A DNA stretch of 64,000 nucleotides from Vespa crabro (taxonomy: Eukaryota > Arthropoda > Insecta > Hymenoptera > Vespidae): contig NW_025813595.1 in NCBI RefSeq assembly GCF_910589235.1, positions 4,836,001 through 4,900,000 on the forward strand. The letters are read 5' to 3'. A model generated the notes under the pieces. That model was given only the letters and a program-made list of their open reading frames with translations. It did no database searches and was not told where the DNA came from. Shown here piece by piece: positions 1-13,540 of this stretch (position 1 is its first letter; each line of letters begins with the position of its first letter). The position numbers were made by a program, and so were the translations under genes.

Positions 1-1060
1 GATTTTAACAATAAAAACGATTTTAAAAATTTAACGATATTAATAATTATAATAAAGATAATAACGATACTAATAATAATAATAATAATAATAATAAAAA
101 TAAAAACAATAATTTGTATAATAACGATAATAATAGTGGTAATGTTAAGAATAATAACAATAATAACGATAATAACGATTATGACGATAACAATATTATT
201 GATAATAATGTCAATAGTAATAATAATAATAATAACTATAAGATCGATATTAACGATAATAACTATAATAACGATTATAACTATAATAACGATAATTACG
301 ACAATAACGACAATAATAATAACGATATTAACGATAATAATGATAATAATAAAAACAACATTAATAACGATATAAAAGAAAATAGTAATAACAATAGTAA
401 CGAAAACAACGATAAAAACATTAATAATAATAATAATAATATCGAAAGTAATTAAAATAACGGTGACAACTATAATATTAATAACAGTAATAACGATAAT
501 AACGATAATAACTATAGTAATAATACTAATAATAACGATAATAACGATATTAATGGCAATATGGATAGTAACAGTAATATTAATAGTCATATTAAAGATA
601 ATAACGATAATAACATTACTAACGATAATAGCGATACTAATTTTAACAATATTAAGGATAATATCGTTAAAAATTATAACAATATTCACGATAATATCGG
701 TAATAATAATAACAACAAAAACAATAATAACGATAATAAATATAATAAAATTTATAATAATAACGATAATAATGATAATAACGATAATAATCATGATAAT
801 AATAGTAATAATAAAGGTAATAACGATAGAAAAAGTTTCTAACAATAATAATAATAACAACAATAACGATAATAGTGATTATGATGATAAGAAAGATAAT
901 AATAATAATGAAAATAAAAATAATAACGAAAATAACGATGATAATCATAATTATAAAAGTAATAATAACAATATTAAGAATAGTAACTATTATAACGATT
1001 ATAACGATAATAGTAGGAGTAATAATTACAGTAATAAAAATAATAACGATAATAACAATT
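1..1060 (+). repeat. Composite module A-M-D, copy 1
   Basis: Three recognisable blocks in order. Block A (about 1-340) carries TTTGTATAATAACGATAATA near 113 followed by GTGGTAATGTTAAGAAT. Block M (about 355-480) carries GAAAACAACGAT and ends at GTGACAACTATAATATT. A further block near 660-760 has CAATATTCACGATAA and AACAACAAAAAC. Block D (about 832-1060) starts at AGTTTCTAAC and holds GATGATAAGAAAGATAATAA and AACAATATTAAGAA. The same blocks recur at 36110-37130 and 44185-45940, and parts recur at 11900-13540 and 60670-62110. The left end may continue beyond the window. Confidence 0.75.
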
Positions 1061-1729
1061 ACAAAAAGTTAACGATTATAATATTAACGATAATAATGAC
1101 AGTAATAATAACAATAATAATTATAATAACGATAACAATGATAATACCGATAATAACTATAATTACAATAATAATAACATTAATAAAAATAATATTGTTA
1201 ATAAGGTTATTACCGATGATAATGATAATTATAATATACATAATTACTATAATAAGGATATTATCGATAATAATAATAACGATAATAACGATAAGAATAA
1301 TGACGATGAAAACGATAAAATAGAAAATAATAATAAAAACTTTAACGATAAAATGGATAATAATAATAATAATTTTAACGTTAAAAACCATAATAATAAT
1401 AATAATAATAATAGCATTAATAACCGTAACATGAAAAATAACGAGGATAATAATAACTATAATAACAATAATAGTAATAATTATAATATCGATAGTAACA
1501 ATAATTACTATAATGGCGATAATAACGATAATGATAATAACGATAATGACGATGGATATAATAACGATAATATCTTTAATAACGATAATAATAGTAATAA
1601 TAACAATATTATCGATAACTACAATAACAATAATAAGAACAATAACGATAATACCGATAATAACGATAATTACAATAACAATGATAACGATAATAACGAT
1701 AAGTAGGATTATAATAATAATAATAATAA
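1061..1729 (+). repeat. Plain triplet satellite
   Basis: Degenerate AATAACGAT satellite with no module I could match elsewhere. The triplet register is the same as in the flanking DNA. Confidence 0.7.
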
Positions 1730-3420
1730 AGATAATAAAGATATCAACGATAGTAATTGCAGTAATAAAAACAATTATAAATATACTAAAGATAATAACG
1801 ATATTAACGATAATAATAATATCGAAAGTAAGGAAAATATCAATAATAATAATAACAACAATAACCATATTATCGTTAATAATATCAATAATAATATCTA
1901 TAATAACGACAATAACGACAATAACGATGTTAATAATAAAAATATTAATGATAATATCGTTAATAATAATTAAAATATTAACGATAATAGCGATAATAAT
2001 GATAACAATATTAACGATAACATCGATATAAATAATAATAATAATTACGATTATGACCATAATAACGATAATAACAATAATAACGATTATAATAATAACG
2101 ATAGTAACGATAATTGTATTATTAATAATAACAACAATAACGATAATAACGATAATAATAATAATAATAATAAAGATAATAACGATATTAACGACAAAAA
2201 CGATAATAATGATAACAACAATAAATACAGAAATAATAATAACAGTAACAATTATAATAACAATAATAATGAGAACTCTAATAAAGATAATAACGATAAG
2301 AACGATAATTCTCATAATAATAATAACAATATTAATGATAATAACAATAATAATTATAACAATGAAAACGACAATGATGATAATAACGTAAATAATAATG
2401 ACAATAGTATCTATAAAAATAATAACGTTAATAATAATAATAATAATAACAACAACAATAATTACGATGATAACAATAATAATAATAATAATACTAATAA
2501 CGATAATATCTATAATAATGATACAAAAAAATAACAATAATAATTATAATAATAGAAATAACGAATAAAACGATAATTAAAATTACATTAAAGACGATAA
2601 TTATGATAATTACGATAATAATGAAAAGAATACAAACAATAACAATAATAATGAAAACATTATAATAACGATAATAAAAATTATAATAACGATACCAACG
2701 ATAATAATAATTATAATAATAACAATAACACTATTAATGATAGTGACGATAATAATCATAACAATAAAAACGAAAATAACTATAATAACGATAATAAATA
2801 TAACATTAAAAAAAACGATAATATCGATCATAACTGTTATATTATTTATAATAAAGTTAATAACGATAAAAATAGTAAGGACAATAACAATAATAACGAT
2901 AATAATAAAATTTTTAAAGCCAATTATGATAACAACGAAAATAATAACAATAATATTAAATATAATAACGATAAAAACGATAATAATTGTTGTAATAATA
3001 ATAATAATAATAACGATAATAACGTTAATAACGAAAATAACGATTATAATAATAAAAATAACATCAATAATATCGATAATAATATTAACACTACTAACGA
3101 TAATAACGATAAAAATAATAATAATAACAATAGTAACGAAATTAACGATAATAACGATAATAACGATAAAAGCGATAATAACTATAATAATAATATTGTT
3201 AACAAAGATAATTACGATATTAACGATATTAACGATAATAATAATAGTAATAATAAAGATGATAACGACATTAACTATAATAATAATATTAATAATAATA
3301 ATAATAACAAAAATAACGATAATGTTGTTAGCGATAATAATAATAATAACGACAATGATTATAATAATAACGAAAATTCTAACGTTAAAAACGATAACAA
3401 TAATATTAATTGTAATAATA
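1730..3420 (+). repeat. Dispersed module K, copy 1
   Basis: Collinear anchors are shared with 20700-21240. The first is ATATCAACGATAGTAATTG near 1741 (20710 in the other copy), followed by a word ending in AAAATATCAATA. The second is ATTATGATAACAACGAAAAT near 2923 (about 20971 in the other copy). Distance between anchors is about 1.18 kb here and 0.26 kb there, so about 0.9 kb was gained here or lost there. No coding feature. Confidence 0.6.
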
Positions 3421-4569
3421 ATAGCAATAAAAACGATAATAAAAGTAATTATAATAACAATAATAACGACAATAATGATAATAGCGAATAACAATAATAA
3501 TAATCATAACGATAATAACGACAATTACGATAATACTGATAATAACAATAATAATGGTAACGATAATAACGTAATAGTAATAATAGTAATTAGGATTATA
3601 AAGATAATATCGATAATAATAATAATTATTATAATTAATATAATAACGATATAAACGATAAGCTCAATAATATTAATAAGAACAATAAAGATAATAAGGA
3701 TAATAATGATATCAATGATAATAATGATAATAACGATAATGATAATAACGATATTACCGATAATTTCGATAATAATAATAATAATATTAACGATAATATC
3801 GATAATACCATTAACAATATTACATTTATTATTGATAATAATTGTAATAATAATAAAGATAACAACCATATTAACGATAATAACGTAAAAAAAAATAACA
3901 ATAATAACGATAATAAAGCTTATAATGATAATAACGATAATAATATTTATAACAATAATTATAATACTGATAATAAAGATAATAACAATAATATAGATAA
4001 TAACGTTAATAATACTAACAATAATAACAATGTTAACGATAATAACGATAATAATAGAGATAATAATAATAATATTAAAAATAATACTAAGAAAATTACG
4101 ATTTACCTATAATAACGATATTAATAACAACGATAATAGCGATAATAATAATAATAAAATCAGCAATAATGACCTTAATAAAGATAATAACGATAATAAT
4201 TGTACGATAATAACGATAATAGTAATAATAATATCGATAGTAATAATAATTACAATAATGAAGATAATAATGATTATATTAATAGAGATAATGAGGATGA
4301 TAATAATAACTATAGTAGCACTAATAACGATAGTAATTATAATAATAATAGCAATAATAAAGATAACAACTTTAATAACATTATTGATAATAATAATGAT
4401 AACGAAACTAAGAATAATAACGGTGTAACGATAATAATAATAATATAATAATAAGAGATAATATTAATAATGATAATAATAAGAGCAATAATAACGATAA
4501 TAACGATAATAATGATAATAATAGTTGTAATGATTACAATATTAACAATAGTAAAGATAATAATAATAA
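3421..4569 (+). repeat. Plain triplet satellite with a register change near 4425
   Basis: Satellite without a strong match to other modules. At about 4425 (AACGGTGTAACG) the triplet register changes for the first time since the start of the window: the Asn/Asp-type reading ends and the Ile/Thr-type reading continues in the same frame. Confidence 0.6.
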
Positions 4570-5440
4570 TAATAATAATATAAATAATAACGAAAAGAAC
4601 GATAATAATAATAGTCATAATATCTATAATGACACTAATAACGGTAACAACAACAATAATATATACGAAAATATCGATAATATTGATAATGGTAAAAACA
4701 CTAATAAAAATAATAACAATATTAATGATAATAATAACAATAATATTAACAAAAATAATAACGATAATGACGATAATAACAATAGTAATAATATTATTAA
4801 TAACAACAATAACAATAATAACGATAATAAGGATAATAGTAAATACGATAAAGTCGATAATATCCTCAATATTATCAACAATATTAATGATATTATCGAT
4901 AATAATATTAACAAAATTAACGATATTACCGATAATAATAATAACATTATTAACGAAGATATATATAAAAATTATAACAATAATAATAATTACAGTAATA
5001 AAGATAATAACGATAATAAGGTTAATGACCATAATAGTAGAAATAATGATAAAGATAACAACGATTTTAACGATAATAATGACAGTAATAATAACAATAA
5101 TGGCGATAATAACGATAACAATTATAATACCAATAATAGCGATAATAACAATTATAATCCTAATAACTATATTAATATTTATAATAATAAAAATAATACA
5201 GTTAATAACGATAATAACGATAATAATAGTAGTAATAATAACAATTATAACACTAAAAACATTAAAATCGATAATAACGATATTATCAATGATAACAATA
5301 ACGATAATATCGATGATAATAATAACAGTATTTACGTTAACATCGATAATAATAATAATGATAACATTAACAACGATAACAACGATATTAACGATAATAA
5401 TAATAATAATAAGAATAGTAATAATAATAACGTTAATTAC
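4570..5440 (+). repeat. Dispersed module C, copy 1
   Basis: Marked by AGTCATAATATCTATAATGA near 4612, then AATAACGGTAACAAC and ATATACGAAAATATCGATAA. The same string of words occurs near 8840 and, slightly changed, near 49200. It is followed directly by module B, as in the other two C copies. Confidence 0.7.
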
Positions 5441-7030
5441 GATAAAAACGATAATTATAATATATTTATAACGCTAATAGCATTAATAACGATAATAATG
5501 TTAATAATAAATACGATAATATCGATCATTTCGATAATAATATTAACAATATTTACGATTATATCGACAAAAATAATATCAATAATAACAATAATAGAAT
5601 TAATAATATTAATAACGATAATAATAACACTATTATTCACAACAATAATAACGATAAAAACGATAATAAAAATAAGAACCATAATAACGATAATAGTAAC
5701 ATTATTACTAACAATGATAATAACGATAATAACGATATTTACGATTATAATAATAACAATAATAAAGAAAAGAACGATTAATCTATAATAACAATATTAA
5801 TAATGCCGATAATAACTATAATAATGATGTAACGATAATAATTACAAAAATAATAACGATAATATTGATAATATTATAATAATATTAATAGCAATAATAT
5901 CGATAATGAAGAAAATAACGATAATAATGATAATGAAAATAACGATAATAGTAATAATAATAATATCAAAAATAACTATAATTACGATAACGCCTATAAT
6001 AACGATAAAAATAATAACGACAATGAAGATGATAATAATAAGTATAATAACGTTAATAACGATAATAATAATCTTAATAATACTGATAGTAACGATATCA
6101 ATGATAATAACGATAAAAACGATAGTGACGATAATAATAATAATTATAATAACGTTAAAGGAGATAATAATTATGTCAACGATAATAATAATAACAATAA
6201 TACCAATAAAAACGATAGTAACGTTAATAATAATATTTAAATAAACGATAATAAGGATAATAATATTAATAACAATAATAAAGATTATAACGACATTAAT
6301 AAGAATAAAAATAATAATAATAATAATATAATCGATGATAACGATAATAACTATAATAATAATATTATTCATGACATTAATATCATTAATAACGGTAATA
6401 AGTATAATAATATATACGATAAAGTCGATAATATCCATAAAATGATTAACAATTTTAGCGATAATATCAATAATAATAATAATAACAATATTAACGATAA
6501 TATCGATAAAAATAGTAACAATATTAACAATAATATTTTAAAAATAATAATAATAATAAGAATAAAAGTAATAACGATAGTAGAGTTAACAACTATTATA
6601 ATAATATTAACGATAATTAGGACAATAACGTTAATGAAAATAATTATAATAAAGATAACAACGATATTGACGAAAGTAGCGATAATAAAATTTACAATAA
6701 GAAAGATAATTACGATAATAATGATATTAGCGATAAAAATTATAATAATGATAACAATCATAACGATAATAATATTATTGTAACGTAATTAATTTATTAT
6801 AACGTAAATAATAATAACAATAATAACGATAATAATGATAATTACGATAATAATAATAAAAATAATAACGATTACAAAGACAATTTCGGAAGTAACGATA
6901 ATAATAATTATAATAACGAGAATAACGATACTAACAATAACAATAATAGCGATATTAACGATAATATTGATAATAATATTAGCAATTATAACGATAACAA
7001 ACGACAATAACACTAATAACAATATTAATA
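5441..7030 (+). repeat. Dispersed module B, copy 1
   Basis: Marker words in order: AAAGAAAAGAACGATTAATC at about 5764, ATAATATCGATAATGAAGAA at about 5893, TTATGTCAACGATAAT at about 6170, AATTTTAGCGATAATATC near 6450, AATTTCGGAAGTAACGATAA near 6880 and the register-switch word AACAAACGACAA at 6996-7007. Other copies lie at 9370-10020 (5' part), 22925-24260 and 49740-51730. Confidence 0.75.
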
Positions 7031-7949
7031 ACAATAATAACAATAATATCGACAATAACGATAATTACGATAATACTGATAACAATTAGAACGATAATAA
7101 CGATAATATCAATAATATAAATAATAATAATAATAATGATAACAATAATAAGGATAACAGCAATAATAATAATAATAACAAAATTATCGATTATATTGAT
7201 TATAAAGATAATGATAGTGACGATAATAATAATTATAATAATAACTATAATTACGATAAAAATAATAGAAAAGATAATAATACTAATGATTATAATCATA
7301 ATAACGATAATAACGATAATAATAATACAATTAATAACGATAATAACGTTGATAACGATAATAATAGATTTAATAATTACAGTATTAAAATAATAAAGAT
7401 AATAATAATAATAATTTTATTAATAATAACAATAATAACAGTATTAACAATAATAACGAAAATAACAATATTATACATAATAATAATAATAATATTAACG
7501 ATTATAACGGTAATAACGATAATGTCATTAATAATAATAAAAATAATAAGGATAATAAAGTTTATAACATAAATAATAATAATATTAAAAATAATTATAG
7601 TAATAAAAATAATATCGAAAATAACGGTAACAACTATTACGAAGATAATATAATAATAATAAGATAATAGCAATATAAATGATAATAACGATGACAACAA
7701 TTAAAATAATTACAATAGTACCGATAATAACGACAATAATTATATTAATAATAATAATAATAATAATAATAACGATAATAACGATAATAACGATATTAAT
7801 AAAAATAATGATAAATATAACAAAAATAACGATAGTGATGAAAATAAAAATTTTAATAATAACGATAACTTCTATCATAGTGATAATAATAATAACGATA
7901 ATAACGATAAAATTATAATAACAATAATAATAAGAATATTATTATTAAC
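7031..7949 (+). repeat. Plain triplet satellite
   Basis: Degenerate satellite between two module blocks. No dispersed module or gene recognised. Confidence 0.6.
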
Positions 7950-8762
7950 AATAATAACGATAACAATGACAATCTTGATAAAAATATTAATAATAAAATA
8001 GAAAATAAGGTTAATAACGATGACAACGATAATTATAATAACAATATTAACGGTCATCACGATAATAGCGATTATACGGTTTATAACAATAATGATAATG
8101 AGAATAATAACGAAAATAATGATAGTAAGTATAATAACGATTACAACAATAATAACGATAATAATAATAACGATAATACCGATAATAAAGATAATTACAA
8201 TAATAACAATAGTAATAATAAAGATGATAACAATAATAACAATTGTAATGATTATAAGGATAATAATATTAATAATTTTAACATAAATAACGTTAATAAC
8301 GATAATTATTTTAGTAGAAGTAATAATAACAATATTAACAATGTTTGCAATAATAATGATAGTAAGGATAATAATAGTGGTAACAATTAAAGTAATAACA
8401 GTAATAACGATAAGAACAATAATAAGGATAATAATAATCACGATAATAACGATATTAGTAATAATAATATCGATAGTAACAATAATGACAATATTAACGA
8501 AAATAACAATAATAACGTTAATAATAATAAAATTAATAACGATAATTACGTTAATAAAGATAATAATATTAACAATAATAACGATAACAACGATAATAAG
8601 GATAATAGTAATAACGATAATAACGACAATAATAATTTTAAGTATATTGATAAAAACGATAATAACAATTATAATAATAATAGTAATAATAATGAAAACA
8701 ATAATAACTATAATTACGAAATAAATAATTATAATAATAACAATAATAAAGATAATAACGAA

Positions 8763-8808
<46 letters not shown>

Positions 8809-9070
8809 TCAAAAATAACGTAAAGAACGCTAATAATAATAGTCATAATATCTATAATGACAGTAATAACGGTAACAACTACAATAAAATATACGAAAAT
8901 ATCGATAAAATTGACAATGACAATAACAATAATAAAAATAATAACAATAATAATGATAATAATAACAATAATATTAATAAAAATATAATTAATATTTATA
9001 ATAATAACGATAATACTAATAATAACGACAATAACAATAATAATAGTAGTAATAATAACAATTATAACAC
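7950..9070 (+). repeat. Dispersed module C, copy 2 (long form)
   Basis: Collinear with about 48255-49400. Shared words include AATAGAAAATAAGGTTAATA near 7998, GTTTGCAATAATAATG near 8342, GTGGTAACAATTAAAG near 8377, and the short C marker around 8840-8900 that is also seen at 4612. A 46-bp uninterrupted AAT run lies at 8763-8808. Followed by module B at about 9370, as in copy 3. Confidence 0.75.
8763..8808 (+). repeat. Pure (AAT)n tract, 46 bp
   Basis: Uninterrupted AAT repeat of about 15 units. It is one of the few long pure microsatellite runs in otherwise degenerate sequence. Confidence 0.9.
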
Positions 9071-9369
9071 CTATAACGTTAAAAACGATAAAAACGATAA
9101 TAATAGTTGAATAATAACAATAATAACAATAATAACGATAATAAGGTTAATAACGATAATATCTATAATTATAATAACCATATTAACAATAATAACGATA
9201 TTATCAATCATAACAATAACGACAATAACGATAATATCGATAATAATAATAACATTATTAACGTTAACATCGATAGTAATAATAATAATAATAACATTAA
9301 AAACGATAATAACGATAATAAGTATAATAATAATAATGAAAATAACGATAATAACCATATTAACGATAA

Positions 9370-10020
9370 TAATAATAATAAGAATAAGAATAGTAATAAT
9401 AATAACGTTAATTACGAAAATAACTATAATAAAAATAGTAATTATAACGCTAATAGCAATAATAACGATAATAATCAATATCGACAAATATCGATAAAAA
9501 ATAATATCAATAATATCGATAATAAAATTAATAATTTTAATAACGATAATAATGAAATTATTATTAATAACAATAATAAAGATAAAAACAATTATAAAAA
9601 TAATAACTTTAATAATGATGATAGTAAAATTATTACTAATAATAATAATAAAGATAATAACGAAAATAATGATAATAACGATTATAATGACAACCACAAT
9701 ATCGATAATAGTATTAATAATAATAATGATAATAACGATGTTTATGATTATAATAATAACAATAATAAAGAAAAGAACGATTAATCTTTAATAACGATAT
9801 TAATAATAACGATAATAACTATAATAACGATGTAACAATAATAATAACAAAAATAGAAACGATAATATTGATAATAATAATAATAATATTAATAGCAATA
9901 ATATCGATAATGTAGAAAATAACGATAATAATGATAATGATAATAAAGATAATACTAATAATAATAATATCAAAAATAACAATAATTACGATAACGACTA
10001 TAATAACGATAAAAATAATA
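9370..10020 (+). repeat. Dispersed module B, copy 2 (5' part only)
   Basis: Shares AATAACGTTAATTACGA (about 9402) with 5425, AAATTATTATTAATAACAAT (about 9553) with 22991, and AAAGAAAAGAACGATTAATC (about 9768) and ATAATATCGATAATGTAGAA (about 9898) with the other copies. Instead of continuing into the second half of module B it runs into module E at about 10020, so it is 3'-truncated or recombined. Confidence 0.7.
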
Positions 10021-10300
10021 ACGATAATAACTTTATTAACGATATCAATAATAATGAAAATAACGTTAATTTCGACATTAATAATAACAATATTAAAGAT
10101 AATAACGATAATAATAATAATAATAACGACATTAATAACTATAATAAATATAATAACGATATGGTAATAAAGGCAAAAACGACAATAGTAGTACCAATAA
10201 TAACGATATTATCGAAAATAACGATAATAACAATAATAATAATAACAGTAATAACGATAATAACGATAGAGCGATTAATAATAATAATAATAATAATTAT
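10020..10300 (+). repeat. Dispersed module E with marker at 10161
   Basis: Contains AATAACGTTAATTTCGA near 10058, TAGCAATATTAAAGATAAT-like sequence, then ACATTAATAACTATAATAAA and the marker ATATGGTAATAA. The same arrangement is seen at 38585-38945, 54080-54445 and 63430-63740. Sequence after the marker (AAAACGACAATAGTAGT) matches the marker family. Confidence 0.7.
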
Positions 10301-10306
10301 ATTATA

Positions 10307-10338
10307 AGATAAAATAATAATAAGATAAAATAATAATA
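10307..10338 (+). repeat. 16-bp tandem repeat, two units
   Basis: Two exact copies of AGATAAAATAATAATA. The homologous site at 54510-54557 has three. Flanks on both sides (AGCGATTAAT before, GATTACAACGAAA after) are also shared, so this is one locus type with a copy-number difference. Confidence 0.9.
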
Positions 10339-10439
10339 ATATAAACGATTACAACGAAAAAAATGATAATAATAATAGTAATAATAACAATAATAAAAAT
10401 AATAACAATAATAAAGAAAATAACGGTAATTACGATAAT

Positions 10440-10965
10440 AATTATAAGAATAATCTATTTAACATTAATACTAACGTTGATAACGATAATATTAATAAAA
10501 TTAATAACGATAATAACGATTATAATAATTAGAACGATAATAATATTAATAATAAAAACAATAATAACTATTATAACGATAATAACGATAATAATAGATG
10601 TAATAATAACAATATTAAAAATAATATGTATAGTAACGATAATAACGACAATAATAGTAGTAATAATGACAGTAATAAAAATAATAGTCATAAAAACGAT
10701 TTTAACGATAATAATAATAACGATAATAACGATAATATCGATATTATTAATAACAATATTTATGATAATTTCAATATTAATAATTGTAATCATAACAATC
10801 TTAACGATTATAACGATAATAGTGACTATAATAATAAGTATAATAACGACTTTAATAATAATAATAATATTATCTTTAGTAACAAAAATAATAATAACGA
10901 TATTTATAATAGTAATAATAATAACGATTATAACGATATTTATAACGATATTATAAATATAACGA
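10440..10965 (+). repeat. Dispersed module I/H, copy 1
   Basis: Part I (10440-10520) has ACTAACGTTGATAACGATAA, matching 43600-43690 and 54650-54730. Part H (10680-10965) has ATTAATAATTGTAATCATAA, ATTATCTTTAGTAAC and ATTTATAATAGTAATAATAA, matching 43850-44110, 52440-52700 and 60670-60890. Confidence 0.7.
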
Positions 10966-11899
10966 TTACAACGATAATATTGATAATAACGATAATACCG
11001 ATAATAACGACAATAAAGATAATCATAATAACGATATTAACGATAATAATAATAATAATAATAATGCTAATAAAGTTAATAAATACAATAATAAAAATAA
11101 TATAAATATTAATAATAACGATAATAACGATAATAACAATAATAACGATAATATTAATAGTAATAATTGCTATAATATCAATAATAAAAATAATTACGAT
11201 AATAACGATAATAATAATAACGATAATAACGATAATAAGAATAATAACAACGATTATAATAATAATAATAATAATAACAAGTATAATAACGATAATTTCA
11301 ATAATATTGATAATAACAATAATGTTAAATATAATAATAACGATAATAATAATGATAAAGATATTAATAATAATAATAACACTAAAAACAATAATAACGA
11401 TAATAACGATAATTACGATAATAATTATAACAATAATATCCATAATAACGAACAGAAAAAAAATAATATTAACAATAATATTGATGGCAACTATGTTAAT
11501 GATAATTATATAATTATATATCGATAATAAGGATTATAAGGATAAGAACGATCAAAATTATAAATGAGTAAATAACGGCAATTATAATAATAATAATAAC
11601 GATAATGACGATAATAACGGTAATGACCATAATAACGATTATAATAATAATGATAGTAACAATATTAGTAATAATAATGATAATGATAATAACGATAATA
11701 ACGTCAATAACAAAAATAATAAAAATGTAATAACGATGTTAACGACAAAAACGATAATAATGATAATAGCAATAATGATAATAATAACAATTACAATAAT
11801 AACGATCATAACGTAAATAACAATAATAATAATAGCTATAATAGCGATAAGAACGATAATAACGATACTAACAATAACAGCGATAATAATAATAACGAT
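10966..11899 (+). repeat. Plain triplet satellite with a short non-triplet island
   Basis: Satellite. Around 11497-11570 the triplet pattern breaks (AATTATATAATTATATATCG, then GGATTATAAGGATAAGAACG). The words after the island (GTAAATAACGGCAATTATAA, about 11568) resemble those at 13807. No gene. Confidence 0.6.
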
Positions 11900-12540
11900 A
11901 TTAAGGATAATATCGTTAATAATTGTAACAATATTCACGATAAGAACGATAATAAGAATAACAACAAAAACAATAATAACAATAATAACTATAATAAAAT
12001 TTATAATAATATCGATAATAACGATTATAACGTTATTAATAATAATAACAATATTATCGATAATAGCAATGATAATAATAGTAATAATATAGGTAATAAC
12101 AATAAAAGAGTTCCTAACGATAATTATAATGACGACAATAACGATAATAATGACTATGATGATAAGAAAGATAATAATACTTATAATATTAAAAATAATA
12201 ACGACAACAAGGATCATAATGATAATAATAGAAGTAATAATAACAATATTAAGAATAATAACTTTAATAACGATTATAACGGTAATAGTATTAGTAATAA
12301 TAACAGTTATAACAATAATAACGATAATAACAATAATAATAATAGTAATAATTAAAATAATAACGACATTTACGATAATAAGGATAATAACAATAAATAT
12401 AGTAACGATAATAATGATAATAATATACGCGATAAAGTCGATAATATCGATAATAATATTAACATATTTAAATATAATGTCGATAATAATATTAACAATA
12501 TTAACGATAATATCCTTCATAATAATATTATTGTAAACCT
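11900..12540 (+). repeat. Composite module part (CACGATAA block and D)
   Basis: AACAATATTCACGATAAGAA near 11928 and AACAACAAAAACAATAATAA near 11960 match 690 and 45370. Block D from about 12110 has GAGTTCCTAACG, GATGATAAGAAAGATAATAA and AGAAGTAATAATAACAATAT, closest to 45515-45800. No coding feature. Confidence 0.7.
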
Positions 12541-12999
12541 TAACGTCGATAATAATAATAATAAGAATAACATTATTAACGATAGTAACGATAATAACGA
12601 TAATAAGGATAATAACAATAATAACGATAATTGCGATAGTAACAAATATAATAATAACAATAATAACGATATTAGCAATAATATTAATAACGATAATAAC
12701 GGTATTTACGATAATAATTATAAGAATAATATAAGATAATAACGATAGTAACATTAATAACGATAATAATAATAACAATATTAATGATTATATCGAAAAT
12801 AATAATAATAATAATAACAATAATAACGATAATATCGATAATATCGATAATAATAAAAACGATACTAACGACAAGAATAAAAATAAAATTGCGATAGTAA
12901 CAATTATAACGACAATTACGATAATAACGACAATAATAGCAACTATAATGTCGATGATAATGATAACGATCATAACACTAATAACGATAATAATAATAA
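12541..12999 (+). repeat. Plain triplet satellite
   Basis: Degenerate satellite. No module recognised. Confidence 0.55.
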
Positions 13000-13540
13000 A
13001 AGCAATAATAACGATATTAACGAAAATATTAATAACATTAGTAACGAAAACAACGGTAATATCATTAATAATAATAATAATAATAAAGAAAGTAAGTATA
13101 ATGACGGTGACAACTATAAAATTAATAACAAATATAACGATAATAACGATAATAACGATAATAATAATACTAATTATGAAGATAATAAGGATATCAATGG
13201 CAATAACGATAATAATGTTTATAATAATAATATTATTAAAGATAATAACGGTAATAACGATGCTAACAATAATAGCGATAATAATAACAACAACAGAAGC
13301 AATAATAACGATGATAACGATAATAATTATAATAGCAATATTAACGATAATAACAATGATAATAATAATAATAATAAAGGTATTGACGATAAAAAAGTAT
13401 CTAACGTTAATAATAATAAAAGCAATAATAATGATAATAATAGAAGTAGTACTAAATATATTAAGAATAATAACTATAATGACGATTATAACAATAACAG
13501 TAGTAGTAAGAATAACATTAATAACAATAATAACGATAAT
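13000..13540 (+). repeat. Composite module part (M then D)
   Basis: M words (ATTAACGAAAATATTAATAA, AACGAAAACAACGGTAATAT, GAAAGTAAGTATAATGACGG) lie at 13015-13115. D words (GTATCTAACGTTAATAAT, AATATATTAAGAATAATAAC) lie at 13397-13480. Same order as in copies 1 and 44185-45940. Confidence 0.65.

Noticed and set aside
114..455. Asn/Asp-rich frames resembling the homopolymer-rich proteins of slime moulds or Plasmodium
   Set aside because: Real proteins of that kind have poly-Asn runs inside ordinary sequence. Here nothing but the repeat is present for 64 kb, and the Ile/Thr frame on the same strand is just as open.
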